Shown here piece by piece: positions 27,301 through 42,300 of a DNA stretch of 64,000 nt (position 1 is the stretch's first letter; the number at the start of each line of letters is the position of its first letter). The DNA is taken from assembly GCA_914767715.1 (NCBI GenBank), contig OU612072.1, forward strand, positions 12,586,001-12,650,000, in the 5' to 3' direction. The translations under genes were made by a program, and so were the position numbers. Under the pieces are notes generated by a model, which had not been told where the DNA came from, did not search any database, and saw only the letters and a list, made by a program, of their open reading frames with translations. This DNA comes from Membranipora membranacea (lineage: Eukaryota > Bryozoa > Gymnolaemata > Cheilostomatida > Membraniporidae).

Positions 27301-30300
27301 CCCTTCCGGGCTTATTTATATATGACTGCGGGGAAGTGAGTAATTCCATCTGCTGATCATGAAAAGAACCTCTCTTTAAATCTTTGTATGACAATGATGA
27401 CCCAACATCAATTATCAATTACAACGCAGGTAATATTTGATCAAATATCTTACCTGCTGGGCAGCCACCACCTCCACCACCTGCCCCATAGCCTGCAGTA
27501 GAGAACTCTTTACTGCTGAGAGGAGAAGGAGGTAAGAAAATCTCTACAGGTATCTCTGCGCTTCGAGGTCTGCGGGATTTTGGCGGTTTGGTTATTGGCT
27601 GGCGTGCTGGTTTTGGTGATTTGGACTTTGCTGACCCTACAACAAAAATGGAATCGAGAATTATGGTAATATCTCATTCTCGACACATAAAGGCATGCTA
27701 GTTTCGCAATGCCATAGGCAAAGTTGGCAATACCTTTACAATTATTTCAGCCGATATATTGGCCAGTTCAGCAGACAGTATTCTCAAAGTCGGTTTTTGA
27801 TACAGAGACGATTGGCTATAAATGGTGTAAGCTGTATCAAGTGAGAAACGATTCCATTTTAAATGGTCATTGATCAAGAGATAAGCCATACAGCTCAGCA
27901 AAACCAAAACCCCAGGGAAACACACCGATTATAACAGTTCAACCTTATATCTCCGGAGTTGTAGGACCATGATGGGTTAGATGATATTTGAAGTTACCTT
28001 TGGATGATGTGCTAGATTTTGAGTCATCTCCTGCCCCAGATTTGACACTACCAGCCCTATGTCTGGGAGATCTGGGGGAGCTCTTACTAGAAGTGTCACA
28101 CTCTTCTTCTTCCTCCTCACTCTCGCTTGAAGGAGGCTGGAATGCTAGCTGTACAGGAAGTAGCCTATCAGGGGCGGAGCTTGTCAGGTCTATATCATGT
28201 GTCAGTGTATCCTGATACTCCATACCTTTAGGCATGAAGTACCCAGAGCTATCAGGGGAAGGGCTCTCGATAATGTATGTGTTGAAACACGGTCTGAAAA
28301 GAAAGAATAATAACTAAGAAGGTAAAAAATCATACACTTTGCTTAGAATTTATTTTAGCGTTTGAGATAGGGGCCTTAACGGTCCGAAATTAAACAGAAG
28401 GTATTATGAGCGCAAGAGGTCATACTCTCAGATTAGAATTTCAAAATGGAGCTCCTAAGTCTTTCTGTGGTTTATGTTCCGTGTATTGCAAGATGACAAG
28501 GGAGGGAATCAAATTACTCGGATTGGTTTTGAGACCACATATATAACATTCTAAATTCAACAATACTTTAAATGATGATTGCCGATTTTGTGTGCGCTTC
28601 TCACGAATTTGCTACCGCGAATTTGGAGTCATCTCCACATTGAGTGTCCTCTGGTAAGACTGAAATTTCCACTGGATTATATAGTTTTGAACCACTTACA
28701 GACTTCCCATGTTGTTAGGAGGGTCCTTGTATTTAGCCTTATCATCGTCTGAATTAGTCTCCGGTATTCGTGATAGGCTTGTGGCTTTTTTCACTTTCTT
28801 CTTCTTGCTCTCGGCCGGAGAAGAAGCTCTCTTTCTTACTTCCCAGCCTTCCAAAACTGTCCTCTACAATGCAAAAAGTTAACATTGCGGTATATATAAT
28901 CTTTATTACTGAACCAATGATCATCTTCTAAAAATTAGAGGTGACCTTTAGAGGTTTCATCACAATATAAGTAAGGAAGGCAACCTGGACATGAAAATAA
29001 AAACAGAAAAAAATTAATTCTTATTTACCATGTATGTGTTGCTGCTGACAAGATCTTTAAGATGGTGTAGGTTTGAACTGATGACTATTACATTAAACAG
29101 CATTAAAAGGCTAAAATTGCTCATTTTATGGAGAGCAGATTAAAAGAAGAACTTTTAAAAAACGTAGCCTCAGAGTAACTACGTACTCTCTCCAATTTAA
29201 ATTCACAGTACAAATAGGCGGGACAACAATAGAGTAGCTAAGGAAGGACTAGGATATAATGTCAAAAAATCGAGTTGCCAAGCTGAAATTACAATACCCT
29301 GATCTCCCATGCATGATGCCGCAGTTAAAAATCCCGCCAGTGATATTTTTGCCTGTGTTTCTTCCTTTTTCAATGTCAAAGCACATAATAGTATCACTGT
29401 AAATCTTTGATGCTGTGATGATACTGTTAAGGTTTTACCAATACTTGCAATACAAACTACAAAGCAAACTGAACATACCTTAACTGGAGGCAGTGGGTTT
29501 TTAGGCTGAGCCAATCTCGCGAGACCATTAGGAAGGCTTTTAGACCTCTGATGTGGCCCGGGTTTCTCCCAAGTCTTACGAGGTTTGCTGGGGAGCATGT
29601 TACTGAGATCAGTGGTGCTGTTTGGTTGGGACTGAGATCTTGTTGAGGGACTAGGGCTTTGCCTTGATCTGTTTGTAGAGGGGGGACTTGTGCTTTGCCT
29701 CGATCTGTTATTTGAGGGACTAGGGCTTTGTCGTGCCCTTGGATTTGTTCTTGGCTGTATCGGTGTTCTCCGTTTTGTCGGTGGAGAAGCAGGTAGAGTT
29801 TGATTGGACGGTTTAGTTTTAGATGAGATCATTGATTTATCTTTGGAAGGTGAAGCACCGCGGCAGTGTTGAGCTTTTCCCTTCTTGGGTATGGTACCAG
29901 TTGAGTGATGGTTGTCAGTGCTGAAAAAGTGAGGAATTTAGCTGTACCAAAATGCAAAAAGTGTACCATTTTTATGAATTGGTCAGCCTTCCACTAATGA
30001 CAACATGATTATAACAATACTAAATCTAGTAAGAACTAGAAAAAAACCTGTGCAAGAACCTGGTTAAAGAGCAAAGAAGCAACCCAGAAGTCTTTGTCAT
30101 GACATCATTGACTTGACTATATCCATGTTTGAAGAAGTAAACTCAAAATTCATTAACACTTCTCATGCCAATTTTTTCTGGTACGTAAGAACAGTGCTGT
30201 GTTTGGAAGCTATCTATTTTAGAATTAGAGGAGCCTTAATAAAATCTTAGTTATACATAATATATGTACCATAATCATATATAACATCACATTAAAAGAT

Positions 30301-33300
30301 AATACTGCATTATGATTAGAAAGTCTACTCACCAGCATGCACATTGGTGTTTGTCTCCCCTGGAAGGAGAATGGGTCTCTCTCTGTGGAGATTTATACTC
30401 AAACTTGACCTGATGCTGAGGGAATAATCTAGAAGTGACAGACTCGGCGCTGCGTGAGACTTTGTACTGATCAGGTGAGGGGGACGACTGCTGACGGGAA
30501 GACTGAGATCCTATACTACCTCGGGACATGGTACGCTGGAAAAAGGGTAAGTAAGAACATTGCTACAAACATGACAGTTGACTTGCATTGGGAAGAGAAC
30601 TAACTGTGATACCTTTGGGCTAATCTCTATGGTTAGTATCTAAAGTATCTACGAGTATTTAAACTTAGATATTTGCATGTTGTAATTGCTCGCATTTTAT
30701 GAATATCTGGATTATTTTCTTTAAAAAAACAAAGCAGTATCGAAAACACCAAAATACAATCCCTTTAAGGTAGCCGAAAGACACATTGACACCAGGGTAG
30801 GTTCCATACTATGACGTAGGTCCAAAAGGTCAGGGAAGCACACTGCAAATTTATTTTCATTAAGTGCCTATTGAGACATAATATGTCACAAGTACCTTTG
30901 AGTTTCTTCTTGACCTCTTATCAGTATCAGTTTTATCTGTCCCTGTGGCTGGGGTGGACACCGCGGTACTCCCTCTAGTGAAATCAGGGGTTGGATCATT
31001 GGTACTCCCCATCATACTGTCATTACTTTGTGATACATGTACCATATATCCGTCGAGTGAATGTGATTGGTTGAGATCTTCATCCTCGCTCTCTGATTGG
31101 TCCATTGGCTCACCATCATCGTCATCATGGAGGGCTATTACATCATCAATAGCACTAACTGAGATGGAATGTTTGAGCTCATTGAGATGATATTTGACAT
31201 CATAAATTTCATCCTATAATCAGAAAAAATATCCGTACACTCACAACACATGATAGGTTTGTCAAACTTGACACTTTTTCTACTCTTCATAGAAGGCTCA
31301 CGATACAAGGGTTTGCATACACTTACATGACCTTTGTGTTACCTTGAACAAATAAAAACCTCCCACCATAATTCGATAAAATAATTGCTAGCTAACACTT
31401 GGCCACCTCCTAACTTGCTAAACTAAACTCTAGGTAATTTTTACACATCTAGGGGAGTACTGATTAAACAGCAAGGTTCAGATTTGTATACCTGAGCGTC
31501 GTTGATCTGTAACTGATATTCCATCTCCTTATTCTCTATCTGCTGCTGATTGTGGAAATCTTGTAGTCTGAACATGAGCTCCTGCTGAGTCAGGTCCTTC
31601 AGACGACCTTGAAGGGTCACCTTCTTCTTTTTCACATGTGCACTGCCTGAACAACAAATATTCAGAAATAAGATTGAGTATTGCCGGCTCTGAAACTGGT
31701 CAAATTGTCGTAGTAAATAAATGTAGTGAGTGTGAAGCCAAACAGGCCTTTCACCCCTTACAGAACAATGCTGGTAGTTCCCTTCAATATTAACTGTAAC
31801 CCAAACCCTCTAACAGATACTGATTTCTTCTCTATTTATTGTATCGCAGACAAGTCTGCACTACACATTGCCTAAGGAGCTCAATCTCAGACAGCAATTA
31901 AAGTATCAGATGAGTCTGTTGAAGGGCTTGTCAGCTTTAAAAATAAGACAATAGCAGCCTCATATTACCACTTTTGGGCAATTCAAATTACAGTATGTTT
32001 GCAACATTCCAACACACCAACTTCTTTCTGAAATACTCGGCCGAATGTCATTTGTCTCCAAGACAATTCGAGAACATAACTTTTTGCGATATTTTTCAAT
32101 CACCCTAGTATCTGTAGCCAACACTCACCATTCACAGAGTCAGTCTGAGTCTCCATATTCTCAGTCCTGGGAGACTCTGTCTGCATATCTGTATCTGTAC
32201 CCGCTGACGACGTGACGCCGCTGCCGGTAGAGACAGAAGTGGGTGAACTGCTACTCCTCATAGCTGTCACTTCAGCCAGGTCTTTAGCTATTTGCTCAAC
32301 ATCTGTAAGATATGGACGACAAAATTTTTCTCCAAGTTCCATGTCACTTATTCATTGTAAACAAAAATCAATCATTGTTTATGGATGTGAACTAAGTAGG
32401 TGAGGTGATAGTGGCAGGCAGGGTATGTAGGATAACACCATTCACGGTGAGCGCAGGGTATAAAACATATTTAAAACCACTGTATATCCTCAAAACACCA
32501 TAGCAGAGTCAACTCTTCGCAGGAGGGTAAGGTCACCTTTCCCCACAGGCTTGAAATAACGAAAGTTATGGCTAGCAAACAATTTTCAACATTCCTCACT
32601 CCATTTAAACTCCAACCTTAGTAATCTAAAACCGATGCTAGCTAACATTTAGTCATCCAAATACTACTTTAACTTGACTCTAATGGATATACTTCTTTAG
32701 GGTATTGCAGACCTCATAAACGTTTGGTTTCGGGGAGTTTTTTCTAAGACAGCCGGAGTTGTCAAGACCAATAATAAAAGAAAGTTTATCTGGTGAAAGT
32801 CACATACGTTTTTGTTTGTCCTCCTCTAGCTGTAATCTCGCATCAAATATTTCCTTTTCTGCTCCTACTCTCATAGACTCATTCTCAGAGATCATCAGCT
32901 GTAAATAATATCAGATCACATGGTTATCATAATTACGTATATACACATTAGTGAACATTCGAATATTTTGTACATCTTTAGTAACGCTAGTGAGTTGATT
33001 ACTGAGGCCATAATCATCAGGGTGACTGCCGATATCAGAAATGGTATCTGACCTTAAAACGCTGCTGTGATAAATTAGAAAACAAGTATGTAGACCATCT
33101 GTACAAAAATCCCACACAAGTTTTCTCAAAAGGTACCGTGAATATAAACAATCATGATTTTTTCACAGGCCCTTCACAATTGTCATTTTCATGGGATGGT
33201 GTGAAAATATCAGCGACCCCCAAGAAGTTGAAAGGAAAGTTGGGTCAATCTAGGATTCAGATTTGAACTTGTCTTTGTAGAATGTGAGATCTTTCAGAAG

Positions 33301-36300
33301 TTGAGAATGTTGATGTATATTTGTCAGAACTCTCGGTTTATAAACCGCCTCAGAAGGTTACATAGTATAGTTCTTACCTCTAGATGTCTCTCTAGACGTT
33401 CCATCTCGAGTACTTTCCTCTCATGTGTGAGCATGAGCTGTTCCTCTTTCCTCGCTCTCTCTTCTTCTGCTGCAGCGTGCTCCATCTGTAATCTCTCCAA
33501 CTCCTCCCTAAAATCAACCAATCAGAGAATGAGTAGATTTCAAGCAATCAGAGTATGCCTTAATGCAAGCAATGCTGGTAGTAGGCACCTTGAGAGAAAA
33601 GTGTCTTTGTGTGGAAATACAGTTCAGAGACTGCTAGCCATTATGGCCAGTTTCTCTTCTCCCTGGCTTTGAACTCCTGAGCAGTTTGTGGCAATCCTTA
33701 TGGCACTGTCATATGCAGATTTTCAACAAAGACAAAATTTTCATATTTTAACCAACTAACAAACTGTAAAGAGAAGTAGGCGAGTGGACACAGTAGGTTA
33801 TATCTAGGGTAAGAAAGAGGAGAGATAGTAAACTACTGGGATTATAGAAAAGACTGGGATTGAGAGGTCTGAACGCTCAGATAGGGAGAATTCAGTTATG
33901 GGAATGCAGTAGAAAAGCTATAAAATATCTGCTCCTTCTCTGCCAATCATTGTCCCATTCTCCAAACCACATATGATTTGCATTACCAGATTTGGCAGCC
34001 TGAACCTTCCACCCCCCCCCCCCAAGCCAATATAAAAATATTGGCGTATCTATTGTCATAATGCATGAGGCGCCAGTCTATAGGAAATCATTTCATCTGG
34101 GGATAACGCTAACTTATTAGACAGCGAGAAAGGTATTGGTTTAGATTTGAATGAGTATTAGGTATGCTAATGTATTAGGTATGTACTGCTAATGAAATTA
34201 AGGAAAATCTTCAAATTCAAAGATTTAACGAGAATGAAGTCGTATGTCTCAGTCTGTTTGTTATAAATTTTCACCATGTAATCAAGCAGTGCAGTGCTAA
34301 ATCTAATTCAACAAAATGAGTTATAGCTGACCAAAGTATATTTGAGCTTACATTGCATCGTCAATGACAGTTTCCACTATACTATGCATAGTATAAATAC
34401 TATATACTATATGTATAGTATATAGTATAAAGTATATATATATATAGACCCAGTGTATAGTACATACTATATATACTTTGTAATATATTATAAGAACTCA
34501 ACTCTAGTCTAAGGGATAAGTGGACCAACAGACAGACAGGACAGTTTAGTAGACTATTTTACCTTGCAGTGTGATATATATTCACAAATGGGTCGCTTCT
34601 GATCAAAATAAACCACGAGACAGGGGTTGATAAAGAACAAACAAAAACACAAACAAATGACATAACGCATGCAGACAAAGTCAAAATCAAGGTAGGTTAA
34701 GACATATACATCACAAACCATACACAAAACTAGAATTTAACAGTGTCCCAAGAATTAGAATATATATCCTTATTCTACGACACAATTGTATGATATAAGA
34801 GTGATGGTATGTAAGTAAGTATGTAAGTAAGTATGTGAGGGAAGATAAGGAAATGAAGTTAGATGCCACAGTTGAGCGGCCTATGATGTAGATAGTAATC
34901 ATGATAAGAATACCGGACCTGATAGTCCACAGATTTCTGATATGATGACTGGTGTTGCCCTCAGTGGACATAGAAGCTGCTGTGACCGCTGTGTAGACTA
35001 CAGCATGACTTTCCGTCTCTGATATGTTGCTGGTCTGCATCCGCGGTTCCGCTTCGTTGACCTTTAGTTTTGTATGAGCCACAAGCTTGTGTTTATATCC
35101 CAAAACAGGAAACCTACGCCTTCTAGGCTGTATGGTGGCATATCTCCTTCCGTTGTTACAACCAGTCACGTAATAACCCTGTCCAAGTGTGGGATAATCC
35201 ATGTTTAACCGTCCCTTTACCATCTGGATGTCGAGCTATGATGGAATGTACATCAATCAAGCCCGATTTGTTCAGTACATATTTTACAACGGCATCAATG
35301 ATTGTGATGAGCGTTAGTACCCCAGAGTCTGGATCAGTTCACCTACCTCGAAACCCGACTTTCCACAATACCTAAGGCTAAGAATGCAATCGGCATAGTA
35401 TTCTGCGGACACTGGGATCCAGCAATCAATGTGAGAGCAAGCGCAAGACTTGGTTTGTTGGCGTGAGAGGTGAGTAGATAGAGTTATGCTGAAACCTGAT
35501 AGTCTATAGTTGTGAATTATTCTACATCTGATCTTTACGACTGCAAGCACTCATTCACCATTAGGTAACCTGATCAGTTCATTACCGACTAGGGCTGCGC
35601 AATAATAGATACAATTCTTTTTTTATGAGGCAATAATCTTGCAATATTGAAGTGCGTTTATTCGTATATCGTATACTGAATTGCAGATGTTATGGTGGAA
35701 CTGGAAACAATGTTGCCACTTTTTAAACTGCGTGAGCTGCTGTATGGTGTAGCTGATCAATTAGAAAGATTTCGATCCATTTTGTTGTGCCGGATATATA
35801 CCATTACCATTACCCATGGTCACAACCTCATCCCAGGTTAATTTCTCGTATTGCCAAGCCCTACCAATTACGCTGAGATCATTATCAGGCAAGGCCAAGG
35901 TGTCACCCAATAATTACCTTATTAAAATAAACAGGACAGCTACGTATTGACTGATCCTGCTTGTGATGTCTTTATTTGATCAAATATTGAACTGATGGTT
36001 CGCAAACATTTGACTGCTGACTAAGAGTGCTTTGAAATCATGATAGTTAGGCAGCTTTTTCATTCTTCTACACACCATTAATTAATGACTGCTAGACGAC
36101 AATTTTTCTGACTGATGAATCTTGAAGATCCATTTCCACTTGATGAATAATTCTATAATTGAATAGTCAAATATTCCAGTTGACCTTATAACTTATAGCC
36201 AGCATTTTTTGCTATTGAGTACAGCTTGAGTAAAAACCTTGGAGGAACTTGTTCATGTAAATGTTAGGCTGAGTTTGATAGCGATAGACAAAGGTTACCA

Positions 36301-39300
36301 GTAACAAAACCTAATCACTGATATATAAGAGTGCACTACAATAACTTGAGATGCAATTCACTCACCAGTCTAGTTTTGTAATACCATATTCAGCCATTTT
36401 AGTTGTGCTTCGAGTAATATCCACACTTATTTCCAATATATTCACATTTCGCACATCATCACGTTGCGAACTACTGAATCATGCTGATTTTAACTAAAGC
36501 AGCAAATGAAGCTCAATATCCTTCTAACACTAAGTGCAGGTTACGATTAAACTAAGAGTCACAATTAAACACCCAATCAGGATGACTTATAACATAATAG
36601 CAGCAATGCTAGCTGCCTCCTTTTTTTTGTTTATTCACCGTGACTGGGTGATAAATGGAAAATTTGTTGCAACAAGCAACACAGGTGTATTATTACAATA
36701 TTAGCACAACCAAACTTTGGCTATACATTAAACAATGATAAGCATTTTAATCTTGGTTTAATAAACTTTAAAATCACAAATTTCATTCTTATCTATTGAG
36801 AGTGGTATCAATTAGGAAATTGTTTTGATACCAGAGACGCTTAGTAAATTGACACGGCTATTGATACCAAAGAGTCTGTTGCCGTTTGTACTTCATGCTA
36901 GAAGAATTTTATTGTACACAATGTTCTGTTATTTTTTCAGAAGAATGAATGAATTTGCTGCATACCATTTACATAGTATTGTGTTGTTTTTCACACGTAT
37001 TTGTAAGTTTAAGGCAGCAAGAATAACAAACAAATAAGGCGCTGCCACAACAGGCCCTTGGCATACCGCCATTATTCCGACCAAAAACTTAAGAGAGGGA
37101 ACTTACATGTTTGAACAAGCCATACCTTGACTAAAGTTATCAACTGAGCATGTTATTTTGAATACCCTTGGTTAACCTTTGAATGAAGATGAAAGATCAT
37201 AAATGCGTGATACAGTGAGATCCTTAGACTAGACAGTTGTAACCCAATGACAATGAATGAGGAGGTTTCGCAGAGCAGAATGGTGTTCGGGATTCTTTCA
37301 ATATGATTGGCTGATCTCCTATGGCAGAGTCGACTTAAGCATACTACACAAGCCAGCTAAAGTTATCAGCTTTCCAACCAGCAGAACAAGTCTCAACTTG
37401 GAAACAATTCAAAATGTGTGAAAGTCGACACAAAGAAGCGCCTTAGTTTCAAGTGGTCAATCCCGCCTGAGTTGCTGTTAACGGCATTCCAAAATTAACA
37501 ACCAATCTACCAATAATGGAATGCCACGAGAAGCAACCCGAAAAAAGTTTGAGCATTTAAAGCAAGGAGTTGTAAGTAAGTCCAACTCCTTGCACAGGCC
37601 AGGGTTTGGTTATGAATCTATTGGTGAAACAATGAGGTATGACGGTGGAAGGAAGTTAACAGATTGCAGTAAACTTACTTTGCATTTTGAATTCTTTCTA
37701 CTTCAGAGTGGTAGAACGCATCCAGGTCCTGACTGCAAATATAACGAACAGCCCCACGATTATCAACTAGCAGGTAAAAATGATCAGAATCTACAATCAC
37801 TTCTGCTTTTCCCATATTTAGAAGTAATTCGGAAAGTAATTGTGTGTATTTGTTTAACGTGCAAGTTCAACCAACGCTCAGAGATAAAGTTGTCTTTTTG
37901 CAGACTATAGGAAACCGTATTGATAACTTCTGCTGCACAGAACATCAGTTGAATCAAAGAAAAAATGTTAAGATTCCGTTGGGAATTAATGTTGATAATA
38001 AAAAATTTAAATCTCAGTCAATAGAGTTGCTTCATTAGGCGCCCTGTACAGGAAATAATATCAATCACACATTGATATCGCTAAATATAAATGTTAACTT
38101 GAATTATTGATGCATTCCCACCCAGATCAAGTATGATCCATATGACTGTATTCGGAGTCTGACGGTGACCAGTAGAGGGGGAGAAACTCCCAATGCAGGC
38201 AAATGAAACAAACTCGATCCAGTTCTCATCCATAGAGTTTGCCAATGGAAAGCTTTTTTGGGTGATGATGTAAATTTGGATATCTGATCCCTAAATCAAG
38301 AATTATATATTTCTAAGCATGCAATACAGGACAAGTTTGACAACATGAAAAGCCACAATATTCAAAAGTCTTACCCAAAGTCATCGTCATCAAATAAAAA
38401 TCTGTAAACATTATGTTTCGGCTTAATTGCAGTTATTTAAAACAAATCAAGCTCATAGTTCCAATTTTTGTTTCACTTTATTGGCGTAATTTTCATTCGA
38501 TGAGAATGTTTTACAATGTTTTAAGTGAGCGATCTTGTAATGGACATATGGAGGGGGCACTCTATATACATTTACGTCATTATATACATGTGGGGGATGT
38601 TCCATCTTGGCTTAGATCTTTTTATATACATGATATATACAAGATAAACTAAGTTATGTATGATATATGCAAAGTATTTCCTCCATTTCTTCATCTGGGT
38701 TTTAAAGTCAATAGTATTTAATATATATAAATAATACAATAACAATATAAATAAACTAGCTAAGAACTTACACTGCGTTATCTACTCCCTTGCTTTGAGT
38801 TGAGGGGCTGTCACAGTCCACCCCACTTGTGATGAGAGATGCGACACTGCTGGCTCGAGATACTGAGGCTTTGAAGAATAGTTCTCTGTGGCTGCTGTTT
38901 CTTCTGAGACCGATATCACCCAGTGACTATAGGAGTGGAAATTGTACAAAATATTCATTTTTATATTATTAGCTGGTGAGGCAAAGACATAATGTCACAG
39001 ATTTTGTCGCAGAAAATGACTACAGGATCTTATACTCAGCTTTTACCGTCATTAGTTTTTTGATTCAGCTTTCAAACTTTTTGGAGCAGCTCTAATTTAA
39101 CGCTGTTCCCAGGGGGAATTCTGCAATATTCTTGATAACAGATGCTTTGGGAAGCTCTGCTACAAACCACATAGGTTGGGAAACAAGAAACTGAGCTAGT
39201 AATTTGATTTGGTGGTTGGAAAAGCAGGGAAACTGTGCAAAAAACTATCTTGAAAGTACAGAACCATGGTCAACTATAATATGAACAACATTGGAAATTT

Positions 39301-42300
39301 CTGAGATGAGAAACACCAATGAAACTTTTTATTCAACACAATTTGTAACAAATCTTACCTGACTTCCAGCACACTGCAAATTTACAGCAAAGTGCAAGGT
39401 CGCTTATTAGTTTGAAAGCAATCACCATTAGATCAAGTTTATGAAACACACACAATTTAATCATGTTTAGACTGTCTTGGCGAGTTTTAAGGCGGAGAGG
39501 GGGAGGGGAAAAAACTCCTCTCTCCACCAGTGAGAAAGCTTGTCAAGACTGTCTGTTTCCCACGCCACACTTATTATCAACACAGATATAGTGGTGTTGC
39601 CCCTCTTGATATTAACAGGGGCAACCAACTTCAACCACATTTAACACTCAATTGTTAATTGGGGCATGTTTGAATCGTAGTTTAATCATTGGAAGAGATA
39701 GGATACATTGCCCACTACCTCAAATCACAACACAAAACAACTCTCACTTACATCCGGTACGCTCAAGGTGTGCTAAAACAGTGAAGCAGCTTGTCGTTTT
39801 AAGTAAGTAATATTGCTGATGCTAGATCATATTCCCGTATAGCGAGTCTATGTACTAGAATGACCAAGTTATTTACATATACTTTTCTTTAGACAATGGG
39901 ATCATAACAGAAAAAAACAAAACATAAGAACTAAGGCTAAAAATATCCAACATAACAGTGCCTCGATTGGCTCTGCTACTGCGCATATTGGCCCCATTCG
40001 CTAATTTTATTGTGTCTTAATATCCGTATGCATCATTTAATTAAATTAAATCCAATCTAATCACATCAACACTTTTTGTCCTCATCCCCTTTTTACGGCA
40101 CTATTTGGAGAGCATCTCACTATTGAAATTAATAGAATGCCAATAAAAGAATTAAACGAAATCAACAGATGTCTCAAACGACCTTGACGTTCAGAGAAAA
40201 ATGGCTTATACTCAAAGACTTACCATTCTCTTTTTCCGTAGCACAGCAGCTTCTGAGGGGTTGTTGAATCTGAACATATTTGTTGTTCCAAGTATCACAA
40301 CGTCACCTAACAGAAATAAAGAAAAGTGTCCCGTGTGAAGTAGTGAAACTGATGTCAGCACGGAAAAGAGTGCACTCAAATGCACATATTCAAATGTTAA
40401 ATATGTGGCTTTTAAACCTCAGACCTACACATTTCAATAGGATAAATGGAAGTCTTGTAACTGAAGGCAGAGTGTTAGATAACGAAGAGGCAGTTGGATC
40501 CAGCTTGACATTCAAATTTACTTTGTCTAAAATCTGTTTGTTTGTTAGAACATGCTGAACCATCGAACCAAGCGAAGATCCATTACAGCGTATAAAGCAA
40601 TTTTACCTTGGGTGAGTCTTGTAGGTTCAGTTACATCAATTCCATTAACAGAGCATATAGTGTCAACATGGGGCTGCAGGTACACATTATTATCTGTGTA
40701 CTTGAACACACAGTGTTCATCAGCTATACCAGGGCCATTCAAAGCAATGTCCAATTCATGAGGAGCTTCTTCATTTCCAACAGTAGTTGTGCCCTCCTGT
40801 AAAAGTTAAAGGACAAGAACTATGTTACACCGAAATAGAGGATGGTAGTTAAAATTCCTCCTGTCGTAGTGATTCTAATGATGGTCCTGAATTTAACCGA
40901 CTGGCTGACTGATGTGGTCTATTGTGTATAATGATTATATAAAATATGCTGCATTAATCTTTATTGTCATATCACCATCATTTTACCATTAATACAAGGC
41001 TATATAGCCAATAATTGTGCATTCCCCGAAGAAAATATCACAGCTTTACATAAAAACAAGCAAAAAGCTGTAACTCAGTAGTTTTCCTGACCTGGAAACC
41101 CCTTCATACCTTGAGATGGTAGATGATAACTCCAGTACTGAGTATATCATCATCTATACCGACTAGATGAGGTAGATGGGAATCTACTATAACACCCATA
41201 GAGCTGGCCTTACGAGGTCCTCGTCGAATCATTATATCAGACTCCTACAACAGAGAAATAACAATAGCAAGTTAGCCAGGAAGCGGCTCATTTTATTCAC
41301 CATAATGAAAATTAAATCAATTTGATAAAAAAACACCTATGTAATAATAGCGGACTAAGTCAATGAAAAACATTGATGCATTTGACATGATCTAAAAAAT
41401 AGGAATTTCAGTTTAAGGAGTTTTAGCATTCATGGTGGAAACGATTTTTTGGTATGCTGATCAATCATGACCGTTGTTCTGATGACCTTTACCTCACCAT
41501 CTGATTGGGTCTACTGGTACCGACAGATTTAGGAGGTAACTTTAAATAAAAAAACCGTGAAGAGCAGCGACTTGGCAACCCTGTTTTGCAGTATTCAATA
41601 CATGTGTGGCCCTCAGATCCCAAGACCTACCCTCATGATATCGTGTGCCTCCTGCCACTTATCTAACCAGTTAGATAACATAGACTTGGCTACAGCTTCA
41701 TTCTCTTCTAGTTTCTCTACCAGAGTGCTCTCAATATCCTCTGTGAGTGAGCGGGTCGACTGGGCCTACAAAGCAGTAAGACTTAGACTTATATGTATGA
41801 AAGCAATAACAAATAAGTACACACAGTTTCGGCGGTTAGCAGGGAAATGGCGTTTATGTCACACCCTCCTATTCTTACCTCAATGATTAACACGGCAACT
41901 CAGGAGGGGCTGATTAATACACCATTCCTTGGTTAACCCCCAATAAGTTTCAAATAAGTGAAGGGAGTAATTAAGGTGTAAAAACTCTGCATTTCTATGG
42001 TATGGAGACCATACTGCGCCAAGAATAGATGCATTATTCTCAGGTTTGCTAAGACCCCACTGTGCATACTGTACTATTGGTCTTGTAAGATAGTCTAACC
42101 CCATACATCTTCTTTTACTGGGAATATGGAGGCATCCAGGGGACCAGTGTGTATCAACACATATTATTACAAAATAAAACGCTCACATGTGACACAATTC
42201 ATAATTTCACAACTTTGAATATTGCTTATATCTGAGCTAACTTATAGACATAGGTTTCACAATGCTAGACTAGGCTACCAATCAAACAATATTCAGTTTG

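Larger units (their letters stand above)
25553..27453. other. intron 28, 1.9 kb
   Basis: AT-rich; contains the inverted repeat at 26670-26818 and MITE D. No coding segment with splice sites found. Confidence 0.5.
33508..38771. other. intron 18, 5.3 kb, repeats and unassigned frames
   Basis: Separates the FHA linker from the coiled coil. It holds a poly-C tract at 34011-34022, the AT palindrome, the GTAA microsatellite, the unassigned frames at 34711-35550, an unrecognised 129-codon plus frame at 37521-37910, and family A copy 4. No kinesin exon is recognised inside it. Confidence 0.6.

Noticed and set aside
37521-37910. 129-codon plus frame starting [18 protein letters not shown]
   Set aside because: No recognisable motif, no repeated-family similarity visible and it crosses a hairpin; kept only as a note under intron 18.
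40552-40802. Plus frames opposite the FHA exon
   Set aside because: Mirror of exon 16, which is clearly coding on the minus strand.
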